Shown here: positions 1 to 11,800 of the stretch, one piece after another
Layout of the letters: every line of letters starts with the position of its first letter
Position numbering within the stretch: position 1 is the first letter of the stretch
Assembly: GCA_035582835.1 (NCBI GenBank)
Contig: JAYKAV010002553.1
Location: 160,945 to 224,944 of the forward strand
From: Phoebastria nigripes
Taxonomy: Eukaryota > Chordata > Aves > Procellariiformes > Diomedeidae
DNA: 64,000 bases
Direction of reading: 5' to 3'
Notes under the pieces: model-generated
The model's input: only the letters and a program-made list of their open reading frames with translations
Told to the model about the DNA's origin: nothing
Databases searched by the model: none
Position numbers and translations under genes: made by a program

Positions 1-462
1 GCCACAGACGCTTCGAGATGTACCTGCTTGGGCATGGGCTTATCCACGGCCACAGACACGTCGGGGTGTCGTGCTCCCACGTGGACTCATCCACAGGTCA
101 CAGTCCCTTTGACTCGAGTTCACACTGGAGTTCCAGCCAGTCCAGTCCAGCAGCACAGAAACAGCAGCGATGCCCTGGCTGTCTGCCAGCCCAGGCGCAT
201 CCCCATTGCTGTTATCAAAATGTTCCCAGGCACAGCACAGTNAGATGATAAGCAGTACAGCAGGCAGCAAAAGAAGAAAGCAGCCACTAACGAGCACGAG
301 ACTCTAATATACAGTAAGGCAAGCAAGCCCCATGGCAAGCACAGGAGCCTGCCAATTAATAGCTAAACAGCAATAACAGTTATAAATTCGATCTAGCACA
401 TTCCAATCAAATCTGTCGTTATCTTGAACCNTTCAAGCCCCACATTGGGCGCCAAAAAGGAC
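1..462 (-). mobile_element. Endogenous retrovirus internal leader, partial
   Basis: Read on the minus strand, this lies directly downstream of the complete LTR at 463-1034. It begins with a primer binding site and continues off the left edge of the window, so only the untranslated leader and possibly the start of an internal frame are present. It is richer in G+C and CpG than the flanking DNA. A minus-strand open stretch at about 338-120 encodes a strongly hydrophobic, cysteine-containing segment. It does not resemble a gag matrix domain that I recognise, and I assign it no function. An N at 242 interrupts certainty. That this is retroviral interior is well supported by the LTR and primer-site order; the coding content is unknown. 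Confidence 0.8.
437..454 (-). promoter_or_regulatory. Retroviral primer binding site, tRNA-Lys type
   Basis: The minus strand reads TGGCGCCCAATGTGGGGC. It begins 8 bases beyond the LTR edge and differs at one position from the lysine-tRNA(1,2) primer site used by betaretrovirus-like elements. In a live element the 3' end of the tRNA anneals here to start minus-strand DNA synthesis. Its presence marks the LTR at 463-1034 as a 5' LTR with attached internal sequence, not a solo LTR. The lysine class suggests an ERVK-like group, which is inference from primer type alone. Confidence 0.85.
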
Positions 463-588
463 TGTCNTGGTTTAACCCCAGCCAGCAACTAAGCACCATA
501 CAGCCACTCGCTCACNCCNCCATGGTGGGATGGGGGAGAGAATCGGAAGGGTAAAAGTGAGAAAACTCGTGGGTTGAGATAAAGACAG

Positions 589-594
589 TTTAAT
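589..594 (-). terminator. LTR polyadenylation signal ATTAAA
   Basis: ATTAAA on the minus strand lies about 180 bases downstream of the TATA box and about 127 bases before the LTR 3' edge, the expected R-region position. The same hexamer is kept in the solo LTR at 41390-41395. Confidence 0.55.
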
Positions 595-773
595 AGGGAA
601 AGCAAAAGCCACGCATGCAAGGAAAGCAAAACAAGGAATTAATTCACTACTTCCCATCGGCAGGCAGGTGTTCAGCCATCTCCAGGAAAGCAGGGCTCCA
701 TCACGCGTAACGGTTACTTGGGAAGACAAACGCCATCACTACGAACGTCCCCCCTTCCTTCTTCTTCCCCCAG

Positions 774-822
774 CTTTATATGCTGAGCTTGACGTCATAT
801 GGTATGGAATATCCCATTGGCC
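774..822 (-). promoter_or_regulatory. LTR core promoter: CCAAT box, CRE, TATA box
   Basis: On the minus strand the order is GGCCAATGGG (822-813), the palindrome TGACGTCA (797-790) and GCATATAAAG (783-774). Spacing is typical of a retroviral U3 promoter. TGACGTCA is the full consensus for CREB/ATF factors. The corresponding site in the sister solo LTR has lost its central CpG. Whether the promoter is active cannot be told from sequence. Confidence 0.65.
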
Positions 823-1034
823 AGTTGGGTCAGCTGTCCTGACTATGCTCCCTCCCAGCTTCTTGTGCACCTGGCAGAGCATGGGAAGCTGAAAAGTCCT
901 TGACTGGTAGACTACTTAGCAACAACTAAAAACATCAGCATGTTATCAACATTCTTCTCATGCTAAATCCAAAACATTGCACTATACCAACTACTAGGAA
1001 NAAAATTAACTCTATCCCAGCTGAAACCAAGACA

Positions 1035-2664
1035 CATGCTAATTGTGATGCTTGCAGCATTGTAAACCATCTTGCTACATCAAGCTGAATGAAAGACTTA
1101 CAAAAAAAACAGAGACAGGAGAGATGGGACAAGTTGATTAAAAAAACACTTTCAAAGAAGCATAAAGACAATCTGCTAAACTGCCAAGCTTATTCTGAAT
1201 CAGATGAGCTATTCTGAATTCCAGCAGGTGAATCTGGTCCTTAAAATTAGGAAAGTAGGATTTTGACAGCCTTTTCCTTTTACAAAACCAAAATTCTCAG
1301 TAAGCCTAAAGTTTGCTCCTGTGTGTCCACCCTCAGCACCTTCAGCCGTGGGCTTAGCATCTTGCTGGATTAAGTCCATAAGCAGTAGGCTAGATATGGC
1401 AGAGTTCCCTGCAAAGGTAAAAGGCTGATCCATTTAAAAAGCACATCAACATTTTTTGCTGCTGGCCATGGGCTCAAAATGCTCCTTTTGGGGAGGGGGA
1501 CAGGGCAGTCACCTCCTGTCTTGCTGTTCCAGTGAACAGCATGATCCGTAACTGATGGAGGCCACGCCTGTGAAAGGAAAATAACCCAGAAATACTGAGA
1601 CACAATCCATGTACCATGGATAACTGTGCCTTTATAAAACTACCCAAGGAGGTCAGAATGAGAACCTGTGTCCTTTTCCTCCAAATGTACTATCATGTTT
1701 CATTTGAAGGAGAATTGACCCTTNCAGAAGTAAAGTCTCTATCACCCTTGTGAGTGCAAACATCAGTAGCACAGCCATTTATGGTTTGCCTTAGCAGGAT
1801 CACATGTAACGGAAGCAAAATAATTACATATTTTTTCTCATTTTCAAAGCAAAACATTAAGGAGAAAATCTCATTTTTCTTTCTTCCATTCTCTTCAGGT
1901 CCAAAGATGATGGGGGTGAAGTATCAATTTATCAAAATCCCAGAACTACTGCNTAATTAACTTGAACCAAACAAGAGATCTTCCTGTGATTTTGTATTAC
2001 AGTCAACCTAAGTATGAAAGGAAACAGTGTAAGGAGAACATGCAGTATGATAAAAGTTAATATTCTAGAAGATAATGAGATGTAAACTGCTAGTTGGAAC
2101 AATACCTACAGGACCAACTCTTCAAANTTTTTTTTTTTTTTTGCCANAGATAGGGGTATTTTTATGTATTAATAATAATTTTCAGTTCTTGAGCTCTTTA
2201 TAAAGGAGATCAGTAACAAAATGCCTTTTCTTTTCAGAGGAAGAAACTGAAGCAAAAAGAGATACGATACACAGAGCTCCTTAGCAGACCAGATATACTC
2301 ATCACCATACCACAGACTTCCTGAGTTTCCTTTTAAGTTCTGAAGTATGATGGCTTTTAAATACTGTACAGTTTGTCAGGTATTAAATACTGACCATGTG
2401 GTTGGGGCAATAGTTTGAATTCAGAAATCAGCTTTCAGACAAAACTAAATAGTCAAGAAATTATCCTGTTCAAAGTGTGTTCCAACACATTGTATCACTT
2501 TTGCCCTGCACATTAGCCTAGTGTTTAGGAAATCAGACTGTAAATACTCAGATTCCTGTTTTAAATGAGCAGGTGTCGCTTATGGGCAAGAGATGTAATT
2601 TAGGCATTTTCTGTACTTCAAAAGGCATTTAGACATCTGAGCTAGACATAGTCCTCCTTCTGGC
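1035..2664. other. Non-coding stretch, no gene seen
   Basis: Unique AT-rich sequence on the upstream side of the minus-strand retroviral insertion. Short open frames occur on both strands but none has splice context or recognisable composition. A run of 15 T lies at 2128-2142 next to an N. I see no repeat family here. Confidence 0.6.
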
Positions 2665-2775
2665 CTGGAAGTGTGGTCTAGGGACTAAAGCACTGGATTT
2701 TAACTCAGAAGACTTGCATCCTGTTCCTGGCTCAGCCATGTAGCAGCTGGTGACCTTGGACTTGATAGCGCTTTC
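2665..2775 (+). mobile_element. MIR (CORE-SINE) remnant
   Basis: The segment follows the tRNA-derived head of MIR. It has a GTGGTCTAG-like start, then GCACTGGA, then a degraded 'CTGTTCCTGGCTCAGCCA' corresponding to the CCCGGCTCTGCCA region, then 'GGTGACCTTGGACTTG' matching the GTGTGACCTTGGGCAAG block. MIRs are ancient amniote tRNA-derived SINEs and the copy is strongly eroded, so the right end is approximate. Confidence 0.65.
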
Positions 2776-3985
2776 CTAGGACAACCTTACCTCATCCTCT
2801 TGCTTGTCTCAAGACAGCTACCTTCATGGTCCTATATTCTTCCTAGGTCTATCCCTGTCCACATAGCTCTGTCTTCTCTGTCTGGAAGGTCACGTTCCTG
2901 ACAAAGTCCTGCGATGCAGTCATTTTGACTTCAAACAGTTTTGAAGACTGACTACTACACTGCACCAACAGCTGTGTGTTCCTGAACACTCTTGATCCTA
3001 TGCAGGGAGAATTACAATAGTCCAGCCAGGCAGCCTGCCACAGCCATAGGTGAATGTGTCCGCTACTCCTTGGCCTCAGAGCATTTCAATGCCAATCATT
3101 GGTCCTCTGTTGTTAATGGCTAAAAAAGATCTTCCCTGGTTCTTCTGCTGAGGCCCTGTCATTCAGAAGTAACAAGTCTAACTTCACTGCGAATTGCTTT
3201 AATGAGCTGTAGTACGTAGTTACAGATACATTAGGCATGGGCTCGCTGGCTCCCTAATTTGTGCTCCAAAAAAGCTGGGATAAAACACTGTCTGCACTTG
3301 CATGTTTTGTGATTTAGTGTTTGCAAAGTGCTTTATGATCTGTGGTGCTGCGCTGCCACTGTTCTTGAAAAGTGCTGCCACAAACAGAAAATGGCACTTT
3401 TCTGTTCCAGTCACTTGGGGACAAGATAATAGCTGCAACTGTGTCTTTGTGCNTGCATCATGCAACAAACCTCCCATCTGGGATGCTCTCAGAGTTAATA
3501 AGAGTAAGTGGTTGCTTGAAGAGAGCCTTGCCTTCCTGTTTCTTTAGCCTGGCTTCTCTTACCTGTCTGAAAACATCTCCTAACTGCCAGTCTAACACTT
3601 GTATCTCGACAAAGGGTTGCTTCTCTAAGCAAATATAATAATCACCAATGTCACGATGACCCAAGCAGGACTTTCAGCTCAATATTGTGCTGAAATGTCT
3701 TTTTCTGGTATGCATGCCATGGATGAAAGGGTTCATTTCTGTAGGACTGAGAGATTTTTTAATCTTGCAAAGGAAGAGATGAACTTCTTATTTTAAAATA
3801 AATGTTATGCAGTATTATCCTCTGGACAATTGCCATTCTCTCTACTACATACAGATGGTTAACTACGTGAAAGAATATATTCATTTTCCTTGCTGCTCCA
3901 GGCACTGGGCTGGTAGGAAAACTAACATGGATATGCAGAAAATAGAAAAACTGAAAGGTTACTCTGTCCTGAAGTCTGATTAAAA

Positions 3986-3997
3986 GGGGGGGGGGGG
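3986..3997 (+). repeat. Homopolymer G12
   Basis: Uninterrupted run of twelve G, an uncommon homopolymer in this AT-rich background and a likely site of length error. Confidence 0.9.
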
Positions 3998-4230
3998 AAA
4001 TCCACCCCTGTAGCAGTCACCCTTTTCAGGTCCAAGTTTTGGTGAATATTGTTGTGAAATCTTTTTTTTTAATTAATTAATTTAGGTGGAATCTTAAAGG
4101 TTTGAGTTTAGAAAGCCAAAACGTAAAAGAAGTCTTGCCACTTAAATCATGATGGAAAAATCTAGGGGTAGGAGACATTCCTTTTGACAGGGGTCAGACT
4201 TTTCATTCAGACATGGTATATATTTTTGTA

Positions 4231-4248
4231 TAAATAAATAAATAAATA
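4231..4248 (+). repeat. (TAAA)n microsatellite
   Basis: About four and a half copies of a 4-bp A-rich unit. Short, and probably only mildly polymorphic. Confidence 0.85.
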
Positions 4249-6165
4249 GAAACCAAAAGGAATGAAAGATCAAATCATTCTGCTTTAAATGCTGCAAATA
4301 GAATGTTTTGACCCCATTTTCACATTTTATTTCAGTTTTTGAAGTTTTTCCGTTCTGAAGTTAGAGGCAGCATGTTTCGGTGAAGTGGTTTGCATATAAC
4401 AATTAGCATTTTCCAATGGGAATAAAGTCTCTATCACTTCTCTTTAGAGACGAATCATTACCATCAGATGACTGCCATCTTAGCCAGCACTGGGGACAGA
4501 GACAGATATCTCCAGTTAAAGTCATAAGTCTCTACAGCAATAACCGCAGTGCTGGGCACCGTGAGCTCTGGCTATAATAGCTTTCCTATATCTTATTTTG
4601 GGTATGTATGTCAAGAACTGACCAGTGATTTAGCAACCTCAGAACAATGCAGTGGTATTATTCCAAGCTGGTGAATGGAAAGGTTTTTTTTTGATCACAA
4701 GGGTTGGTTGAGAGATCTTTGTGGCTGAAATAAGGTTTGCTTCATCTCAGAGTAACTCAGTAAAAAACATCTTACCAGGATGCATTAATGATTCTGCTGC
4801 TCACTGACAAAGAAAAACAGCATCAAGGTTTTTCACCTACTTTCAGAGGATAAGAAATAACAATGCCTTTACCAATCAAACAGAAACCACTGAGAACTCA
4901 ACTTGTGATAGCCAGCTGTTGGTAGTAACTTCTAACCCTGTAATGATAGGTTAGGACAAAAATTTGGTGGTCATGGTGATGCTGTCCACATAGAGAGATG
5001 AATACCATACCCCTGTTGCTAATTTAAATGCTTTAAAGCAGTCTTTGCTTGGAACAGGGTGCTAGGAATAAACAAATCTGACTGACAAAAACACAAAAGA
5101 AATAAATCAACCACAGTAACTCTTTAGAGTCCTTTGCCAATGGTGCAGTAAAAATAAATGTTTGCTGTAAGAACAGCTCTTTGCAAAGTTAGGTTGTCCT
5201 GAAGCTGAGCAAAGTTTTCTTGGCATCAGTTAGTATTGCAGAACACTACTGTCCCACTGTAGATAAATGTTGCTCCAGAAATGCAAATTATCACTGCAAC
5301 TGCAAGCATGGACTAAGCTTTTAATTCTGTCCCTGTAATTTTTCCTATTCATGTCGCTTTGGACACACCATTTCATTAGGATTTAGCCAGGAGATTAGAA
5401 GATTGGGGTGGGGGGAAGAAGCAGCTTTGGGATTGGTACCTCGAGATGTTCTCTACTGCTCTGCCAGCTGTGCAATGAGGTAGTCAAGAGTCTTTTAATT
5501 CTGGTGATGGAGAGACAAGCAAAGAGTAATTTGCAACTCAGGCTGGAGTAAGGATATGCGTCAGTTCATGGATTATTTGTTTATTTGTTTGCTACTGTGG
5601 TCTGGGAGAGAATTTGCAATCTGACTTTCTCTGAGCATGCCCTGTGTCTGGGTTCAACAGGCCTGTCACCAAGAGGTAAATAAAAAAGCAATCTCCTGTC
5701 TAGGAGCTTGATTTTAAAATAATTGAAAGAAAACAAGTATATCAACTCTTAGTTCAGATTTCCTAAGATCTTCTCCTTGAAGGATGAGTTTCTAGTGAGG
5801 AGAGATTCCTGGGTTTTGTTCCTGGTCATGCCTTTCAGTTTGGCAATATTCACAATTTGTCCCCCAAATGGCCATCAAACTATCAGATGGCTTTGGAACA
5901 GCTGACCTTTGCTGCTACATGAACTTTCTGCTCCAAGTTATGCCATATCCCACCTCCACTGCCTGTAACAGTTAAAGAGAATGCAAGTTTCTAAGATCAC
6001 CCCTGGACAGGGATACCAGAGACAGCTCTGTTGTAGTTTATTGCATGCTTATCTTGTATAGCTCTGTAACTGTGTTGCCCTGTTATATGTACTACGCAAT
6101 GGATATAGGTTATCCTTGGAGAAACCATAATAATTCATAAACAGCTGGGTTTTACTGACACATCT

Positions 6166-6198
6166 TATGTGTATATACATACATATATATGTGTGTGT
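6166..6198. repeat. Alternating purine-pyrimidine tract
   Basis: Thirty-three bases alternate pyrimidine and purine without a break, mixing TG, TA and CA steps with a TATATAT core and a TGTGTGT end. The pattern is of the kind associated with Z-form or easily unwound DNA. No function is implied. Confidence 0.7.
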
Positions 6199-8172
6199 TT
6201 CTTTAAGAAACAAACTAATAGTTCTTCCTTGTGATTTAAGCACAGCTTTATAATTACACATGAATGACTAGGGATGCCAGTAATTGTATGGGAGGAGCTT
6301 CATCATCTTGAGAGCTGTAGTATGAGGGTTTTCCCCATAGAAGTGTGGAAAAGGACAAAAAGGATATGCTTTATCATCTTGCCTTGAACTTCCCTTTTTT
6401 CCTCCCCAATAACAGCCACAAACCACACTGCTGAAAGGTCCATCACACATTCATCACTTCTTTTTCCTGCACCACGAAGCTTTGCAGCCTTCAGCCACCA
6501 GTGTGATTCCAGCCTCCAAGGTGCTGTTAGTCCCAGGTGACAGGAACAAGACCCTTGGGCAGAGGAGTTGTTGGGTCAACACTAGCATGGGTGCATGGGT
6601 CAGTGTTAGGTTTAGACTCCATGAGCACTGGCTTCCCCTCTCAGCTCTGCTGACACCTTGCGTGTTATTGCCTTGACTTCCTGGCTGGAACACATTAATG
6701 GTGACATTTACTCCTGTCTGTTTTGACAGAGAGATGCAGCAGCAGAGCTGTTACAGGGAATTCCTGTGAATTTAAGGCATGAGGTCAAGCTGAGCTGTGG
6801 CCTTGAGATGTAGCCAATCTCTTTCTCCTCTCCTCTTCCCCCATCCTGCCAGCCACTTGGGCTCCAAAGAGGAAGGTAGGACACGGGGATGCTGGCTACA
6901 GAAACTGCAGGCCATCTCTAGGCAAAGCTTCTTAACTTTCAACTTTTTTTTTTTGAGGTATCTTTCAGATGTGTCTTTTGTGGCATTTTTATTTGGATGT
7001 GTCTTTTGATAACACTTGTTTTCCTGTCTGTGCNGACAGTACTTGACCTTAGCTGTGGCCTGCTGGCATAAGTCAGAAACAGAGGCAGAGATCAGTCCCT
7101 CGCTCCCCCGCAGGCCCTGTTCCTCTCTCAGTGCCTCCCTGTCTGCATTGATTCACGGTCTGCCCACCTCTAGTTCAGAACAGCCAGAGCTGTAGCAAAC
7201 CTCTGTTTTTGCCTGTGGCTGTATTTCTGCAGGCTGTGATCTTCTCAGATCACACACATGCAAAGGTCAGGTGGCGGAGCACCAAACCCTCCCGAAGCCC
7301 AAGGGTGCTGCAGCTGTCAGCAGTGACAGGCCAGCGTGCTGCAGGATGGCCCTGGTGCCACAGTGGGACACAGAGGAGAGCTGTACTGTTGGATATCTCT
7401 CTGATGAGAGCTAAAAGCCAGCTCCTTGCTGCTACTGAACATTGCAAATCCCACATGCTTTCTTTCATCAAAGAAGAGATGCAGAAATTCATATGTCCTA
7501 GCTGTATTTACCAGCTTGGTTTTTCTAGATGAGTTTATGAAGGGGGAAGGACCTTATGTGATGTGACTATGGTTCAGAGAGGGAGGCTGGAGCCTTCTGT
7601 TCTACCCCACATCTCAGNTCAGGCAACTAAACGCTCTGTCCTAAAGCATTAGCGCATATAAATCCACCTTTTTCCAGATCGGTTCCAAAGTTACAGCTCC
7701 AAACCTCTGGTTATAAATGTTTAGGCAGCTGATTCAGAGACTGAAAAGAGCAGTCACTGGAAGGTTTGCCCATCATGGAAATGGAGCAGGGGTGTTACCC
7801 CCAGCTGTAAGCTCTGACATTAATTAGCCATTAGAGGGAGACAAAGAGCTGTGTTTCTTGCACTTCACCATGGTTCTGCAGAGGCAGTTACTCAATATTA
7901 CCCAGCTGCTCAATCCAGATGTTGTTTTATTTAGCAATGAGTAAAGCAACTTCTGAGCAACTCCTGCCACCATGGGGATGGGACAGCTGCAGGGCTGCTC
8001 CCCATCTCAGGGGACATAGTAGAAGCACTAACTAATACACGTGCATTGCCCACAGAAATGTGAAATAAGGCCACCTCTAGATACACAAGGCTGGCTTTTG
8101 CTCTCTACAGTTGTTGCAGATGGAGCAAGAGAGAGAGATGCACTTCACTCATAAGAGAGAAGCAGCGATATG

Positions 8173-8178
8173 TTTATT
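8173..8178 (-). terminator. Solo LTR polyadenylation signal AATAAA
   Basis: AATAAA on the minus strand about 60 bases before the 3' edge of the 767-bp LTR. Its placement fixes the orientation of the element. Confidence 0.6.
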
Positions 8179-8635
8179 GATGTAAGACAGCAATTTAACA
8201 AAATTTTGATAGTAAATGCAACAGTGAGTTAACAAGATTTGATGGCAAGGTGCACTTGATTATTTAGTGCATGGAGGTCAGGGTCAGACAAAATTGTCAG
8301 GGAGACCCTCCCGTTGAGTCACGAGGTTCAGAAAGGACCCCCTTGCTTTCTAAACTCCTTCTCAGAGAGGAGTCTAGGTGCAGCTGGATCCAATCCTAGT
8401 CCCAGACTTGGTCAATGGTTTATATCTGAAGGATTATATGCGCAATCAATGCTTTATATCACTTAGTTACAATTTCCAAGTTTAGCATGCTATTAGTCAC
8501 TTANCGAGGATCTGTTGCAGCAAGGATTCTCTCAACCTCGAGGAGTAACCTAGAGAGGCGTCCCTACTCAAGGGGAGATCCTGGCATGCAGCCCGCTGNC
8601 AAGCAGGAGAGCTCAAAGGGCTCTTAGGCTGCCCA

Positions 8636-8645
8636 CTATTTATGG
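8636..8645 (-). promoter_or_regulatory. Solo LTR TATA-like box
   Basis: Minus strand CCATAAATAG, about 233 bases from the U3 start of the solo LTR and the best TATA candidate in it. Low certainty because no second copy of the family is available here for comparison. Confidence 0.4.
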
Positions 8646-8883
8646 GGGTAAGATGATTGTCTCATAGTCATATTTACAAACTGACTGCAGATGTTGGTTT
8701 CTTCCAAATTTATCTGGAGTCACACATTGATCAGCACTGTGGGTAAGTGAATGCATCGCCTATTGTGTGGTTATCTGCATCCATCAGATGCATTCATCAC
8801 GGTTGCCACAGGTGATTATTGCTTGAGCAGGGTTAAGGGAAAAAGTCAGGTCGGGGGCAGGGGGAGCACACCGTCACAACAGT

Positions 8884-11800
8884 GGTTCGGATAACCATGG
8901 AAGGTTCAAACTACAAACACACACTGCAGCCCGACTTCCCTACTTGCCATACCAGTTCAGCTAAAGCTCCTAGGTCATGTCTTTCTTTAATATATCATCC
9001 AAACAGAAGCTGACATCCCCTCCTTTCCCCAATACATTTCAGCTTTCTGTTGCACAAGGTGAAGAAGGAAAGAGTTTCCTAATAAACTCCCCTTTCTTGT
9101 CACCTGTGTATCTCTGTGAAGGGAAATCCACAGCCTAATGCCCAGCACGCCAGCAGCTCCCCCATCCCATCAAATCCCTTCTGTGCCTCTATTATCCTGA
9201 GTGCTACCCCAGGGACAAAGCATTCCCAAAAGGGGAGACAGGAATTCCACAACCCATAGAGAAACTTGAAATCTTGGCTCACATCATTGGAAAATGGCAA
9301 ATCTTTGATTTTCTTAGACTATTCACACANAGGGGAACTCAGAGATTAGTGTATGCTACTCAGCTGAGGCTGCTCTCACCTGAAGGTTGCCAATGCAGGC
9401 AATACACTAAAAGGCATGTATATCAGGGACAAACATAGCTAAGGTTGTTATAAATCTCTTGGACCAAAGAACATGCATTTAGCCCATAACATAGGTAGTG
9501 GAATTCAGGTCTGTCTGCACACATACACAGAGGTGTCTTTTAAGCACTATTNTCTCATAATTTTCTAAAATTATTTTCCCAAGGATTCATTTGACTAGTG
9601 ACATGCAGTGTAAGGCAAGGGACCCATGCAGGCTCATCATAATTCTTTCTGTCAAATCTGTGAAACTGACTGAGAAAGAAGTGTGGGGCAGGGGGGAATG
9701 AACAAAACTTGCCAAAATTTGAGACCAGATATGCAAATGTTAGACTCCAAATCTTTCTGCCATTGTATGTTAGTGGTTTAATTCACCACAGGAAAAAAAA
9801 TGTTAAGAAGTGGGAGATATCAGAAGCTGAGCATATTGGAAAGTAATATAGAAGGGAGGGAGGTAATATAACTTTTCATATTCTTGACAAGGTTACTTGG
9901 GAAGTTTGCAAAATGTCCCTCTCTTTCAGTCTGTGCTCTCCCTTTAATGTTGCTTTTTGCATCAATATGAAATGGGGCAGAGCACTCAAACAGGTTCCAG
10001 CTGGGGATTCANGGAGGTAGCCTCATTGTTGGGAGAGTAGCAAGCATTGCATTTCAAATTGCCCTCAGTGGTGCACCCCTGCCTTAAAGTAATCTCACAG
10101 GACTGGAGCTAAACAAGCAAAATGAAGAGGAAAAGCAGTATATCTTCTTTATATGAAGGCTTTGCATGATGCTCAAACAATATTGTACACAAGATTTTAA
10201 TGAGAAAAATAGTGTTTCTATTGTAAAACAGCAACACAAATATTCAAGCAAGTAAGAAAAGGACTTTTCTACCTCTAGGATTGGTTTCTGCTGAACAAAC
10301 ATGCCTGAAAATGTTTCAAGACCCTTTTTCCACCTGTGGAACACAGGCAAGGTGTCTCNGGGCCAGATTCTGAACTGAGAGAAATCAGGACAGCTCTGCT
10401 GACTCTGGGGGAAAGTTTGATTTTCACCAACTGAAACTGTTATAGGCAAAAAAATAGTTTGAACAGTGAATGCCAACAGGCGGCAGATAATTGGGTGTAC
10501 ACATGTGAGGGGATGAATGACCAAAACTGAACTTTTTGGCTGCTCATGCATTGTAGTCTACTGCTCTGCATGTAGACTATTTTGGTTGGGAAAACAGTGG
10601 ACTTGGGGGATTGGAAAGAGAGGAGGCTGTTCAAAAAAGGGTTCCCAAAAAGAAGTGGTTTCAGAAGGAGGAAGTGGGGCCAGAAAGAAGAAGGTGAAGA
10701 TCCCACTGGAGGAAAGATGTGGGGTGTGGGGAAGATCATGGAGACCAGGAAGACGAATGCTGGGGGACAGTCAGTGACCTTGTCTGGTAACGCCACCTCC
10801 CTGTGGGGAAGGGAAGTTGAGACCTGGTGAATGCAGTGCTGGGGGAGAGCAAGCGTGCAAGTGTATGTGTGAGATAATCAAGTAAGGTAAAAGCTCTAAT
10901 CTCACTTGTTCTTAAATAAATGCCAGTATCCAGATTCACTGTGGGCTGTGGTTTACTCTGTCTCACCCGTGTCAAAGACCCAATCCTAATCAGTCATTGT
11001 AATTTCATTGTCCTATATANAGCTTAGCAAAAGTTGCTTTCCCTCTGGAGTTGTCCCAGTCCCTGTGAAAGGGATGAGCTTAATTGNTAATGCAGCTCAC
11101 AGCACAATATTGAATTACACAGTCAATCACAAACACACCAGTTAAGTCTTTTTCTTTCCTTATGTGTCCTCTTTGGGTGGTTTCACACTGATGCAATTCA
11201 TTGAAAATCAAAGTAAGTACAACCCTACACAGGGAAAATTGCATCTGAAGGTTTCCCAGAGACTCAGTGGTGACCAGCACTGAGACATTACTTTATCAGC
11301 CTTGAAAGAAATATTCATCACTGTTTTGGCAGCTTTGTCATTCAAGTGGCAGGAAGAATTCAGTTTTCCATTCAGCAGGTGCTAATACAGTTATATCAAA
11401 ACCTAAGCATGGTAGAAAATAACCCACACATACATATACATGCACAGTGCTCCTGCCCTTCCACGCCAGCTCTTTAAAGCTCAGCAGCGGAAGGGATCTG
11501 ACCTGAAATGTTACAGCCAAGTTGTTATTTCATGTCCTGTAAACATGTGCCAGATGATTGCTTCTTCCTCTCAGGCAGAAAGATGGAAAATACCAGGTCC
11601 TCACTTGCCAACAAACCTTGGGACTCAGTGTGATTCTCCCTTTAAACACCAAATCTGCNGCTTTGTAGCTGGGAGGCTTTTCACGGCTTCCCTTCAGTCC
11701 TCCTGAAGATGTGAATTTAGACTGAACGTTGGCACTACTGGGAAGAACTCAAGATTTCTTTAGGAGGGACAAGAACTGAATTGAGTAGGACCCACCAGAG

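Larger units (their letters stand above)
463..1034 (-). mobile_element. 5' LTR of an avian endogenous retrovirus (ERVK-like)
   Basis: This is a 572-bp LTR with terminal TG and CA. On the minus strand it starts TGTC-TTGG and ends in the inverted form, next to the primer binding site. In transcription order it has a CCAAT box (about 813-822), a palindromic TGACGTCA (790-797), a TATA box (774-783) and an ATTAAA poly(A) signal (589-594). The same family recurs as a solo LTR at 41216-41839, and it matches an LTR widespread in bird genomes that I recall. The target-site duplication cannot be checked because the other end is outside the window. Three Ns fall in the R/U5 side and one near the U3 end. 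Confidence 0.9.
2776..8106. other. Non-coding AT-rich stretch with minor simple repeats
   Basis: No gene is supported. Frames here are under about 110 codons and lack splice signals of quality. Small features are a 12-G run at 3986-3997, an AAAT repeat at about 4231-4248, and a 33-nt alternating purine-pyrimidine stretch at 6166-6198. A somewhat GC-richer patch at about 7080-7400 has few CpGs and is not promoter-like. Confidence 0.6.
8112..8878 (-). mobile_element. Solo LTR of a second avian ERV family, with TSD
   Basis: A 767-bp element begins TGTTGCAG and ends CCGTCACA on the plus strand, giving TG...CA ends. It is flanked by a perfect 5-bp direct repeat, ACAGT, at 8107-8111 and 8879-8883. 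On the minus strand it starts TGTGACGGTGTG, has a TATA-like box at 8645-8636 and an AATAAA at 8178-8173 about 60 bases from its 3' end, so it reads on the minus strand. No internal sequence adjoins it, so it is a solo LTR left by LTR-LTR recombination. Five-base duplications fit ERVL- or ERV1-like integrases; the exact family needs a library search. Two Ns lie inside. Confidence 0.85.

Noticed and set aside
3458..3664. Minus-strand segment ending at a consensus donor CAG|GTAAGA near 3563
   Set aside because: The frame into the donor closes about 37 codons upstream with no acceptor before the stop, so it does not make an internal exon; the apparent start codon is TTG.
10084..10796. Minus-strand frames of 155 and 118 codons
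   Set aside because: They overlap each other and a purine-rich tract that keeps frames open by composition. No splice or family support.
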